Assembly: GCA_020847975.1 (NCBI GenBank) | Contig: JADLBD010000007.1 | Span: 29,957-93,956, forward strand | DNA length: 64,000 bases | Direction: 5' to 3' | Source of the DNA: Bryobacterales bacterium | Lineage (GTDB): Bacteria; Acidobacteriota; Terriglobia; Bryobacterales; Bryobacteraceae | Part shown: piece after piece, positions 18,674 through 26,924 of the stretch | How positions within the stretch are numbered: position 1 is the first letter of the stretch | Layout of the letters: each line of letters opens with the position of its first letter | Notes under the pieces: model-generated | What the model saw: the letters and a program-made list of their open reading frames with translations, nothing else | The model's database searches: none | What the model was told of the DNA's origin: nothing | Program-made: the position numbers and the translations under genes

Positions 18674-19855
18674 TCAGCCGCGGCGGCTCGATCGGGCCTG
18701 CACCGTTCGCTGCGGTTCGACGGCAGCGGCTTGAGTGAGGGCGTGGTTCAGATTGAACAGCGATTGGTCCATGAGTTCCGCCATGGCTTGCATGGGGAGG
18801 CCTTCGGCGTCCTTGAAGAAGCCGAGTTTGTTGTCCGTGGGGGAGAAATCGACACGAACCCAGTCTCCGCGGCGGATCTGGTCCGTAGCGATCAGGTTGG
18901 ACATGGGCTGCACGAGGAGCCGCTCGATGGAACGCTTCAAGTGGCGGGCGCCGTACTTGCTGTCGGTACCTTCATTGAGGAGGAACTCTTTGGCCTGGTC
19001 AGTAGCGGTGAAGACGAACGGGTTGTCCCCGGCGTTATTGAGAACCCGCTGCTGCACGAGGCCGAGTTCGATGTCGAGGATCTTGCGCAGTTCAGCCTCG
19101 CCGAGAGGACGAAAGACCACGGTCTTGTCCAGGCGGTTGATGAATTCCGGAGTGAACTTGCGCCGCGCGGCGTCAATGCCTGTGCGGGAGATCTTCGCCG
19201 CCGTTTGCTCGTCCATCTTTGCGGACTTCGAGCGCGCGGCGCTATCAAGGGAGTGGAAGCCGAGCCGCGGAGAGAGGATGGAGTTCATCTCGGAAGCGCC
19301 GAGGTTGCTGGTCATGAAGATCATGGCTTTGCTGAAGTCGACGCGGCGGTTGTCGCCGAGGGTGAGGGTGGCTTTGTCGAGGATTCCGAGGAGGAGGTTC
19401 CAGAGGGCATCGCTCGCCTTTTCGATTTCGTCGAAGAGGACAAAGCTGATCTTGCAGGCGTCGCTGTGATAGAGGTTGAGCACTTCCTGGCTGAGGAGGG
19501 GATGGGTTTCGCGATGTCCGAGGTAGCCTGGGGGCGAGCCGATGAGTTTGGCGATTTCATGGCTGTGCTGGAATTCGGCGCAATCGATTTTGATGACAGC
19601 GCGCGAGTTTCCCACGAGGCTCTCGGCGGTGGCTTCGACGATGCGCGTCTTGCCGGAGCCTGTGGGGCCGAGGAAAAGGAAATTGCCAATGGGGCGTCCC
19701 GGCGGGGTCATTCCGGTCAAGTAGAGTTGGTAGATGTTGACAATCTGGTCGATTGCGTCATCCTGGCCTACGATGAATCGCCGCAGCCGGCGATCGAATG
19801 ATTCTGCTTCGCGCCCCGTGCGGGATGCATCGAGCGGGATACCTAACTTCGTCAT
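18674..19855 (-). CDS. Single-domain AAA+ ATPase of the ClpA/ClpB D2 type
   Basis: Product of 393 residues corresponding to only the second AAA+ module of ClpB/ClpA. Walker A GPTGSGKT at residues 63-70, pore-loop motif GSPPGYLG at 107-114, Walker B FVLFDEIEKA at about 138-147, sensor region IFMTSNLGASEM, then a C-terminal D2-small domain with KYGARHLKRSIERLL. There is no N domain, D1, middle coiled coil or ClpP-binding loop that I can see. GGGGAG lies 8 nt before the ATG at 19855; the frame open to 20023 is probably untranslated. May act as a stand-alone unfoldase or assembly factor. Confidence 0.88.
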   Translation of the reverse strand: MTKLGIPLDASRTGREAESFDRRLRRFIVGQDDAIDQIVNIYQLYLTGMTPPGRPIGNFLFLGPTGSGKTRIVEATAESLVGNSRAVIKIDCAEFQHSHEIAKLIGSPPGYLGHRETHPLLSQEVLNLYHSDACKISFVLFDEIEKASDALWNLLLGILDKATLTLGDNRRVDFSKAMIFMTSNLGASEMNSILSPRLGFHSLDSAARSKSAKMDEQTAAKISRTGIDAARRKFTPEFINRLDKTVVFRPLGEAELRKILDIELGLVQQRVLNNAGDNPFVFTATDQAKEFLLNEGTDSKYGARHLKRSIERLLVQPMSNLIATDQIRRGDWVRVDFSPTDNKLGFFKDAEGLPMQAMAELMDQSLFNLNHALTQAAAVEPQRTVQARSSRRG

Positions 19856-20043
19856 TGGTACATCTCCCCTAAACCTGCCATCCGGGCCAAACCAACCCGA
19901 GCCGACCCTGGCGCGCTTGTCGCTCCTCGCCGCGGCAATATCATCCGTCTTTCTCCACGTGCCTCCGAGACATTCCCGGAGCAAGCGCGCTTCCAATCCC
20001 TTCCCCGACCCTTTGTAGTCCAATGCAAATCCCTCGCCTTCTG

Positions 20044-20766
20044 TTATTTAGCCGGCTTCGACGGACGCAACTCGACCCGGCTCACCATGGTTCGTTCCGG
20101 CATTTCCAAAACCATCCGTACCACTTCGGCCACGTCCTCGGGCTGAATCTTCCAATCGGCCTTGTTCTGTGAGCCGAAAAACTCTGTCGCCACGCTTCCG
20201 GGCATCACGGAGCACACTCTTACGTTATCGGCACGATGATCGAGCATCAGCGCTTCAGTGAAACCATTCAAGCCGAACTTGCTGGCGTTGTAAGCGCCGC
20301 CGCCTGGAAATGCGTTTTTTCCGGCAAGACTCGAGATGTTCACCACAAACCCTCCATTTCCCTTGCGGAACCGTTCCATGGCCAGATGGCAGAAGTGAAA
20401 AACGCTCGAAAGGTTCGTCTCGATGGTCTGGTACCACTCCTCGGGACGAAGATCGGCGACCGGACGAAAGATTCCGATTCCAGCATTGTTCACCAGGATG
20501 TCGAGGCTACCCAAGTTATCGTCGGTATAGGAATAAAACTTTCGTATATCCCCCGCATCGGTGACATCACACTTCCCCCCAATGATCCTGCCTCCGGTTT
20601 CGGCGGCGAGTTCCTGAACGGCTTTTTGCACTCCCTCCTCCGATCTGGCACAGATGGCGACGGCGGCTCCGCAGCCAAGCAGCATCTTCGCTATTTCTTT
20701 TCCGATCCCCCGGGTTCCTCCCGTCACGATCGCTTTCTTGCCAAACAGCGGACTTACTTTCTCCAT
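20044..20766 (-). CDS. Short-chain dehydrogenase/reductase
   Basis: NAD(P)-dependent oxidoreductase with a Rossmann fold. Cofactor motif TGGTRGIGKEIA, NNAG motif in DILVNNAGIGIF, and the catalytic Ser-Tyr-Lys in NISSLAGKNAFPGGGAYNASK. About 240 residues, standard for classical SDRs. Start is either ATG at 20766 (AAGGAG 11 nt upstream) or GTG at 20778 (GAGGG 5 nt upstream); they differ by four residues. Substrate unknown. It is 188 bp upstream of the AAA+ gene on the same strand. Confidence 0.9.
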   Translation of the reverse strand: MEKVSPLFGKKAIVTGGTRGIGKEIAKMLLGCGAAVAICARSEEGVQKAVQELAAETGGRIIGGKCDVTDAGDIRKFYSYTDDNLGSLDILVNNAGIGIFRPVADLRPEEWYQTIETNLSSVFHFCHLAMERFRKGNGGFVVNISSLAGKNAFPGGGAYNASKFGLNGFTEALMLDHRADNVRVCSVMPGSVATEFFGSQNKADWKIQPEDVAEVVRMVLEMPERTMVSRVELRPSKPAK

Positions 20767-20860
20767 CGGTTGGTTCACTCCTTCCCTCTGATGCTACCGT
20801 TTTCATGACCGAAAATTGCCGCCATCGGGCTCGGTTACAATAGGGAAAGCGACCCGGCCC

Positions 20861-21682
20861 ATGCAGGAATCGAGCGTTTTCTGGCTGCGCATCGCAGCCA
20901 CCCTATATTTCTTTGGCTTGCTCCACGCCCTGATTACCCTGTTCGGGAAACGCAATATGCTTCAGCGGGTAGCGCTTTCGGGTTTCGGGGTGGCGGTTGT
21001 CCTGCACATGGTTTCGCTGGTGGAACTGACGAGGGCAACCGGGCAGCTTCCGGTGGCGAATTTTTACGAATCGGCCTCTCTGCTTGCCTTCCTGATCGCT
21101 TTGGTTTTTTTGTTCGTGCGCTGGAAATACCAGTTCGCGCCGCTATCCATCTTCCTGCTTCCTCTTGTTTTTGTGATGACTTTGGTGGGCGCCATGGAAC
21201 TGCCGGTGGCGGGATGGTCGAGTCCGGGACTGCGGGAAGGCTGGCTGCTGGTTCATGTGCTGAGCGTGCTCTCGGGTTACGCGGCGCTGTTGCTGACGGC
21301 GGGCGCTTCCATCTTTTACCTGGTGCGTGAGCGGCAGCTAAAGAATAAGCGTCGGGGCGCCTGGTTTGACCACCTGCCCCCGCTCGGGACGCTCGATTCC
21401 ATCACCACCAAAGCTTTGTCGATCTCCTTTATCTTTATCACCTGCGGCGTGGTGACCGGGCTCACATGGGCCTTCATCGAGTCGGGGACGCGCTGGATTC
21501 TGGACGCGCGCATACAGGTGGCGCTCATTACCTGGGCATTGTGCCTGGGCGCGGTGTTTCTGAGAAACATGGCCGGATGGCGCGGCAGGAAAGCGGCTGT
21601 ACTTTCGATTACTCTAATGGGTTGCGCCGCGCTCACCTGGGCCGCGCATGTCGGACTACGGAAAGTCTTGCTCGAGCGATGA
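20861..21682 (+). CDS. CcsA/ResC-like cytochrome c assembly or HemX-type membrane protein
   Basis: 273 residues with about eight membrane helices and the CcsA domain layout, including LPVANFYESASLLAF, a heme-protein-like motif, and a conserved His in WLLVHVLSVLSGYAALLL. Members located next to hemA are often called HemX. First gene of a plus-strand run with hemA, hemC and cobA-hemD; its stop overlaps the hemA start (ATGA), arguing for a link to heme synthesis or delivery. The frame open upstream to 20816 has only a TTG start; I use ATG 20861, whose ribosome site is weak. Confidence 0.85.
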   Translation: MQESSVFWLRIAATLYFFGLLHALITLFGKRNMLQRVALSGFGVAVVLHMVSLVELTRATGQLPVANFYESASLLAFLIALVFLFVRWKYQFAPLSIFLLPLVFVMTLVGAMELPVAGWSSPGLREGWLLVHVLSVLSGYAALLLTAGASIFYLVRERQLKNKRRGAWFDHLPPLGTLDSITTKALSISFIFITCGVVTGLTWAFIESGTRWILDARIQVALITWALCLGAVFLRNMAGWRGRKAAVLSITLMGCAALTWAAHVGLRKVLLER

Positions 21683-22938
21683 GGTTCCACATCACAGGAC
21701 TGAATCACCGCACGGCGCCGGTGGAGGTACGGGAACGGGTCGCCTTCCCAGCGCAACAACTGGGCGAGGCCCTGGGACTGCTTGTGCGGGCGGGCGTCAG
21801 CGAGGGGATGATCCTGTCCACCTGCAACCGTGTCGAGGTGGCGATCTCGCTCGACGAAGGCGATGGGGAGACAATCGTCGAACAATTTCTCGAGCAGACG
21901 CGGCAGATGCCGCGCAACCTGCTGTCGCCGCATCTCTACCATTACCAGGGCAGGGATGCGATCCGGCATCTCTTCCGCGTGGCCGCCAGCCTGGACTCGA
22001 TGGTGGTGGGCGAGCCGCAGATCCTGGGGCAGTTGAAGGACGCCTACGCCGCCGCCAAATCCTCCGGCGCGCTCAACGGCTTCCTCGACGGGCTGATGAC
22101 GCGCGCCTTTTCGGTAGCCAAGCGCGTGCGGACGGAGACGGAGATCGGGCAGAATGCGGTGAGCGTTTCCTACGCCGCGGTGGAACTGGCGCGGGAGATT
22201 TTCGGCAATTTGAACGGGCGCGCGATTTTGCTGATCGGTGCGGGAAAAATGTCGGAGTTGGCGGCGCGCCACCTGCTCCGGGCGGGGGCCAACCAGATCT
22301 ACGTGACGAATCGCACCGAGGAGAAGGCGCGCGAGATGGCGGGTCTGTTCCAGGGTAGGGTGGTGGCATACGAGCAGTTCGCCTCGATGCTGGCATCAGT
22401 GGATATCGTCATCACTTCTTCCGGAGCGCCGCATTATGTTCTGACGCGGGAAATGATGAAGGACGTGATGCACCAGCGGCGCAATCGTCCCATCTTCCTC
22501 ATCGACATTGCCGTACCGCGCAATATCGACCCACAGATCAACAAGGTGGACAACGTCTTCCTGTACGACATCGATGACATGGGAAGGGTGGTGGAACAGA
22601 ATCGCCTCTCGCGACAGGCGGAGGCGAATGATGCCGAGCGCATCATCGAGGAAGAGGTGGAAAAGATGCTCGCCCGCCTGCGCGAGCGCGAGGTTACACC
22701 CACCATTGTCAGCCTGCAAAGCCAGCTCGAGCAGATCCGGCAATCCGAACTGGACCGTGTGCGGGCGAAGCTGGGGACGCTGACCAAACAGCAGGAAGAG
22801 GCGATCGACGCCTTGACGAAAGGAATCCTGGGGAAGATCGCGCACGGGCCAATCTCGGAATTGCGGCGGCAGGCGGGGCGCGGCGAAACGCATCACGCCA
22901 TCGAATTCATACGGCGGGTCTTCCGCTTACCGGACTAA
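21679..22938 (+). CDS. hemA: Glutamyl-tRNA reductase
   Basis: Reduces glutamyl-tRNA to glutamate-1-semialdehyde, the first step of the C5 tetrapyrrole pathway. The 419-residue product starts MRFHITGLNHRTAPVEVRER; the catalytic Cys is in ILSTCNRVE, followed by VGEPQILGQLKDAY and the NADP Rossmann motif ILLIGAGKMSELAARHLLRA, then a C-terminal dimerisation helix. ATG at 21679 overlaps the stop of the CcsA-like gene; the much longer frame upstream of it is not coding. Confidence 0.97.
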   Translation: MRFHITGLNHRTAPVEVRERVAFPAQQLGEALGLLVRAGVSEGMILSTCNRVEVAISLDEGDGETIVEQFLEQTRQMPRNLLSPHLYHYQGRDAIRHLFRVAASLDSMVVGEPQILGQLKDAYAAAKSSGALNGFLDGLMTRAFSVAKRVRTETEIGQNAVSVSYAAVELAREIFGNLNGRAILLIGAGKMSELAARHLLRAGANQIYVTNRTEEKAREMAGLFQGRVVAYEQFASMLASVDIVITSSGAPHYVLTREMMKDVMHQRRNRPIFLIDIAVPRNIDPQINKVDNVFLYDIDDMGRVVEQNRLSRQAEANDAERIIEEEVEKMLARLREREVTPTIVSLQSQLEQIRQSELDRVRAKLGTLTKQQEEAIDALTKGILGKIAHGPISELRRQAGRGETHHAIEFIRRVFRLPD

Positions 22939-22941
22939 CAC

Positions 22942-23841
22942 ATGCTTACTCTCGGCTCTCGCGGCTCACAACTCGCACTCTGGCAAGCCAACTGGGTGAA
23001 GGACCAGCTCACGGCGCGCGGCGAGGAATGCCGCATCGAGATTATCCATACCACGGGCGACAAGATCACCGACGTGCCGCTGTCGCAAGTGGGCGCAAAG
23101 GGAGTGTTCACCAAGGAGATCGAGGAAGCGCTGCTGGCGGGGAAGATCGACCTGGCGGTTCATTCGCTGAAGGACATGCCCACGGAATTGCCGGCGGGAC
23201 TCACCATTGCGGCCATTCCTCCGCGCGAGGACGCCCGCGATGCGCTCATCGGCTACAAGCTGCACGATCTTCCGCGATACTCGACGGTGGGCACCAGTTC
23301 GCTGCGCCGCACGGCCCAGTTGAAGGCCATCCGGCCGGACCTGCGCATCGAGAGCGTGCGCGGCAATCTGGATACGCGGCTCCGCAAGCGCGAGGAGGGG
23401 CAGTACGACGCGATTGTCCTGGCCGCCGCGGGGTTGAAGCGGCTCGGCTGGCATGACCGGATTTCGGAACTGCTGTCGCCCGATGTGATGTGTCCCGCCG
23501 TGGGCCAGGGTGCGCTTGCCATCGAAACGCGGGAGGACAAAGGCGCCGGCTACAACGCGGCCCGGATGTTGAACGACAACCGCACAGCCATCTGCGTGGC
23601 GGCGGAGCGTACGCTGCTTGCGGCCTTGGGCGGCGGGTGCCAGGTGCCTCTGGGAGCGTACGCGAAGAAGGACAACCTGCTTCACATCCAGGCAGTGGTG
23701 GTCTCCCCCGACGGTGGAAAGATCGTCCGCAAGAAGACCAGCGGGGATCCGCGGCATCCGGAGAAAATCGGCGAACGGCTGGCGCAGACTCTCCTCGATT
23801 CCGGAGCCGCCGACATCCTGCGGCAGGTCTACGGACGATGA
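22942..23841 (+). CDS. hemC: Porphobilinogen deaminase (hydroxymethylbilane synthase)
   Basis: Polymerises four porphobilinogens into hydroxymethylbilane. 299 residues with LGSRGSQLALWQANWVKDQL, HSLKDMPTELPAGL, VGTSSLRRTAQLKAIRPDL and the dipyrromethane-cofactor Cys in LAALGGGCQVPLGAYA. Starts 3 nt after the hemA stop and overlaps the start of the next gene (ATGA). Confidence 0.97.
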   Translation: MLTLGSRGSQLALWQANWVKDQLTARGEECRIEIIHTTGDKITDVPLSQVGAKGVFTKEIEEALLAGKIDLAVHSLKDMPTELPAGLTIAAIPPREDARDALIGYKLHDLPRYSTVGTSSLRRTAQLKAIRPDLRIESVRGNLDTRLRKREEGQYDAIVLAAAGLKRLGWHDRISELLSPDVMCPAVGQGALAIETREDKGAGYNAARMLNDNRTAICVAAERTLLAALGGGCQVPLGAYAKKDNLLHIQAVVVSPDGGKIVRKKTSGDPRHPEKIGERLAQTLLDSGAADILRQVYGR

Positions 23842-25313
23842 AGACTGCCTACCTTGTAGGGGCAGGCCCCGGGGATCCGGACCTGATCACGCTGAAAGGC
23901 CAGGCTGCTCTTGCCAAGGCGGATTGCGTCCTCTACGACAACCTTGCGAATCCGGAACTGCTGAAGCTGGCGCCTTCTTCCGCGGAGCGCGTCTACGTCG
24001 GCAAGAAGCGGTCTGATCATGCGCTCAGCCAGGAGGAGATCTGCGCACTGCTCGTGTCGAATGCGCGGCAGGGCAAGTGCGTGGTTCGTCTCAAGGGCGG
24101 GGACCCGTTCATCTTCGGGCGCGGAGGGGAGGAGGCGGAAGCGCTTGCAGCCGCCGGAATACCTTTCGAGGTCGTCCCGGGAGTGACGACGCCCTTAGGC
24201 GTGGCCGCCTATTGCGGCGTGCCTCTCACGCATCGCGAGCACACCTCGGCGGTCACATTCGTGACAGGCCACAACGTAGAAGCCATCGACTGGTCGAAGA
24301 TCGGCCATTCGGAAACGCTGGTTCTGTTCATGGGCCTGACGCACGTGCGGCGTATCGCCGCGGAGCTTATCGACAAGGGCAAGGATCCGGCCACTCCGGC
24401 GCTTGCCGTGCGATGGGCCACGCGGCCCGATCAGCAGACGGTGACCGGCGCCCTTGCCGATATTGCCAATCTCACGGAGGCGGCGGGAATGAAGCCCCCG
24501 GTGACATTCGTGATCGGGGAAGTGGTGCGGCTGCGCGAACAGCTCAACTGGTTCGAACATCTGCCCCTTTTCGGACAGCGGATTGTCGTGACACGCGCTC
24601 GCGAGCAGGCATCCGAACTGAGCGCAAGGCTGCGCGCGCTCGGCGCCGAAGCGGTGGAGTTTCCGGTGATTGCGATGGAACCGCCGGCCGATACGGGGCC
24701 GTTCGATGCCGCCCTCGATCGCCTGGACTGCTATGACTGGCTGATCTTCACTTCAGTGAACGGGGTGCGATTCTTTCTCGAGCGCCTGGACCGGTCCCGT
24801 TACGACCTGCGCCGGGTGAAAGCGCAACTTTGCGCCATAGGCCCCGGCACGAGGCGCGCTCTCGAAGCCCTCCACCTCAAAGTGGACCTGATGCCCGCCG
24901 AATACGTCGCGGAAAGCCTGGTGGAGGCGTTCGCGCCCTTCGACCTCACGGGCAAGCGCATCCTGCTGCCGCGCGCCGCCGTCGCCCGCGACGTGGTTCC
25001 GCGGGAACTTACATCGAGGGGAGCGCGGGTGGATGTGGTGGAAGCTTACCGTACCGTTGTACCGGCGGACGGCGCCGCGCGGGCCGCGGAGATTTTCGCG
25101 CACCGGGTGGATTGTGTGACGTTCACGAGTTCCTCGACGGTGAAGAACTTCCTGGCGCTGGCGGGGAGGGAAGCGCTGCGGGGTGCGAGAATTGCCTCCA
25201 TCGGGCCAGTGACATCGGAAACGGTCCGGATGCACGGCTTCGAAGTGAGCGTCGAGGCCGCCGAGCATACGATGGAAGGACTGGTGGCGGCTCTTTCGGC
25301 AGCACGCCGGTAG
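23838..25313 (+). CDS. Fused uroporphyrinogen-III C-methyltransferase / uroporphyrinogen-III synthase (CobA-HemD)
   Basis: Bifunctional protein of 491 residues. Residues 1 to about 235 are the SAM-dependent methyltransferase that makes precorrin-2 (VGAGPGDPDLITLKGQAAL, VVRLKGGDPFIFGRGGEEA, MGLTHVRRIAAELI). Residues about 245-491 are HemD, which cyclises hydroxymethylbilane to uroporphyrinogen III (IVVTRAREQASELSARLRAL, FTSVNGVRFFLERL, TFTSSSTVKNFLAL). ATG at 23838 overlaps the hemC stop. Fusion of the synthase with the first siroheme/cobalamin enzyme channels product towards precorrin-2 as well as heme. Known in several phyla, so not novel in itself. Confidence 0.94.
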   Translation: MKTAYLVGAGPGDPDLITLKGQAALAKADCVLYDNLANPELLKLAPSSAERVYVGKKRSDHALSQEEICALLVSNARQGKCVVRLKGGDPFIFGRGGEEAEALAAAGIPFEVVPGVTTPLGVAAYCGVPLTHREHTSAVTFVTGHNVEAIDWSKIGHSETLVLFMGLTHVRRIAAELIDKGKDPATPALAVRWATRPDQQTVTGALADIANLTEAAGMKPPVTFVIGEVVRLREQLNWFEHLPLFGQRIVVTRAREQASELSARLRALGAEAVEFPVIAMEPPADTGPFDAALDRLDCYDWLIFTSVNGVRFFLERLDRSRYDLRRVKAQLCAIGPGTRRALEALHLKVDLMPAEYVAESLVEAFAPFDLTGKRILLPRAAVARDVVPRELTSRGARVDVVEAYRTVVPADGAARAAEIFAHRVDCVTFTSSSTVKNFLALAGREALRGARIASIGPVTSETVRMHGFEVSVEAAEHTMEGLVAALSAARR

Positions 25314-25324
25314 GCGGGCAGGTC

Positions 25325-26869
25325 CTATTTCTGTTCCGAAGCCGGCTTCGACTTTCCGGCCGCGGACGCCGGCTTGCGGATTTCCTCGAAGTACTGCTGA
25401 ACGAACTCCTGATAGGCCGGGGGGACTTCGTCGCGATTGATTTCGCCGCCGGATTCCGAATGGGCGGCGTCCTTCCGCACGTAGTCCGTCTTGAGGCGTT
25501 GTTTGCCGGAACTGACTTCCACCATGACTTCGCCGGTGACGTTCTGCGCGCGCTTGCCGAGCAGTTCGCTGATCTTGCCCATCGCGGCTGCCTGTTCGGC
25601 CTGCCGGACGGACTTGTCTCCGTCCTGCTTGCCTGCTCCGCTCTTCCCTTCCTGCTGCTGCTGTTTCTCGCCGCCGCCCTCGGACATCTTGCCCTGGGCG
25701 TTCATGTTCTTCGAGGCTCCTTCGCCCTTCTGCTCACCCGCTTCGTCGGAGTTGGATTGAGCGTCTCCATTGGGCTTGCCAGGAGCGGGAGAGCCTTTCT
25801 GCCCCGTCTGCTTCTGCGCGGCGGAAGATTGGGCGGCTCCCTGCGGAGAAGCGGCGTTGTTGCGGGACATCTCGCCCTGGCGCGGGCTCATCTTCATGCG
25901 GGCGAGCATGTTGGCCATGGCATCGCGCATTTTTTCCATGAGGGAGGAGTTATCGCCGGGCTGCTGGGCGGGATTGGTGTTGTTGCCCTGGGCGCGGGAC
26001 TTATCGTTCTGCGGTCCCTGGGATTTCGCTCCGCCTTCCTTCTGGCTCCGGTCGTCACCGGCGGCGGCCGCGTCGCCCTTTCCCGCGGCCTCGTCTGTAT
26101 CCTTACCTTCTTTGTTGGCGGGGTCAATCTCTTGCGACGCTTTACCCTCTTTGCCGGAAGTCTCGCCCGAATCTATGGACTGCGCCTTGAACTCATCTTC
26201 GCTGCGGGCGTCTTTACGCTCCGCCGTTTTCTCGTCGTTCATTTCCGCCGGAACCGATAGGGCATCGAGCTTCTGAGGCAACTTCTGCTTGGGCAACGCT
26301 TTGTTCTTCGCGATCAGGTTGGGGGTGGAAGCGAAAGAATCAAAGGGGATGCGGACGAGGGGGCGGCGCAGATCAAGGGCTCCGCTGAATCCGTAGCGGG
26401 CAATCAGCAGCCCCGCGGAAATCAACAGCAGCGCCCCGCAAGCCCATGCCTGCCGCGGCATGCGGAGCGGAGCCGCAATGATCGCATCCGCATCGGCGGC
26501 CGCCGACTCAGCCGATCGCCGTTGGGCTTCGATCAACTCCCGCGGCGCGGGAATCGCCGGCTTGCCGTCCGCAAAGTAGACAGCGGTCGAGATGGCATCG
26601 GAGAAGCCGAGGCGAGTATCGATTTGTTGCGCCACTTCATACTCGGAGGGAACGCGGGCGCGGATGCGCCACATGCCCACCCCGAAGGCGGCGGCCAGCA
26701 CCAGCAGCGGCCAGTACCACTCGAGAATTTCGGTTCCGGCGAGCAGCAGCAGAATCACTCCCCCAAAGGCAAGGGCGAGCGCGAAGGCGCCTTGCTCCAG
26801 GACCAACTGCAGGAGGGTGCGCCGCCGAACCCGATCGAGCAACGCGGTGAGAGTGCTGTTTCCGCTCAC
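25325..26869 (-). CDS. Membrane protein with long Gln/Lys/Asn/Ser-rich cytoplasmic or periplasmic linker
   Basis: About 514 residues. Two membrane helices near the N-terminus (LALAFGGVILLLLAG and YWPLLVLAAAFGVGMW), a third around CGALLLISAGLLIARYGF, then some 250 residues of low-complexity, charged and polar sequence (NNTNPAQQPGDNS, SSAAQKQTGQKGSP, GGEKQQQQEGK) and a short ordered tail. It resembles the DUF4175-like membrane proteins usually encoded with MoxR and DUF58 genes, but neither is here. The open frame begins at an ATG at 26926 that overlaps the divergent neighbour's start, so I favour a GTG near 26869 or 26881; the start is uncertain. Confidence 0.7.
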   Translation of the reverse strand: MSGNSTLTALLDRVRRRTLLQLVLEQGAFALALAFGGVILLLLAGTEILEWYWPLLVLAAAFGVGMWRIRARVPSEYEVAQQIDTRLGFSDAISTAVYFADGKPAIPAPRELIEAQRRSAESAAADADAIIAAPLRMPRQAWACGALLLISAGLLIARYGFSGALDLRRPLVRIPFDSFASTPNLIAKNKALPKQKLPQKLDALSVPAEMNDEKTAERKDARSEDEFKAQSIDSGETSGKEGKASQEIDPANKEGKDTDEAAGKGDAAAAGDDRSQKEGGAKSQGPQNDKSRAQGNNTNPAQQPGDNSSLMEKMRDAMANMLARMKMSPRQGEMSRNNAASPQGAAQSSAAQKQTGQKGSPAPGKPNGDAQSNSDEAGEQKGEGASKNMNAQGKMSEGGGEKQQQQEGKSGAGKQDGDKSVRQAEQAAAMGKISELLGKRAQNVTGEVMVEVSSGKQRLKTDYVRKDAAHSESGGEINRDEVPPAYQEFVQQYFEEIRKPASAAGKSKPASEQK

Positions 26870-26924
26870 GAGTGTATTCACCCGTAGGTTATCACGCAAA
26901 ACATCGGGGTGTAGGATGGAAAGC

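Noticed and set aside
25894..26127. Short open frames over the repetitive linker of the membrane protein
   Set aside because: Shadows of the low-complexity region; no ribosome sites or recognisable product.
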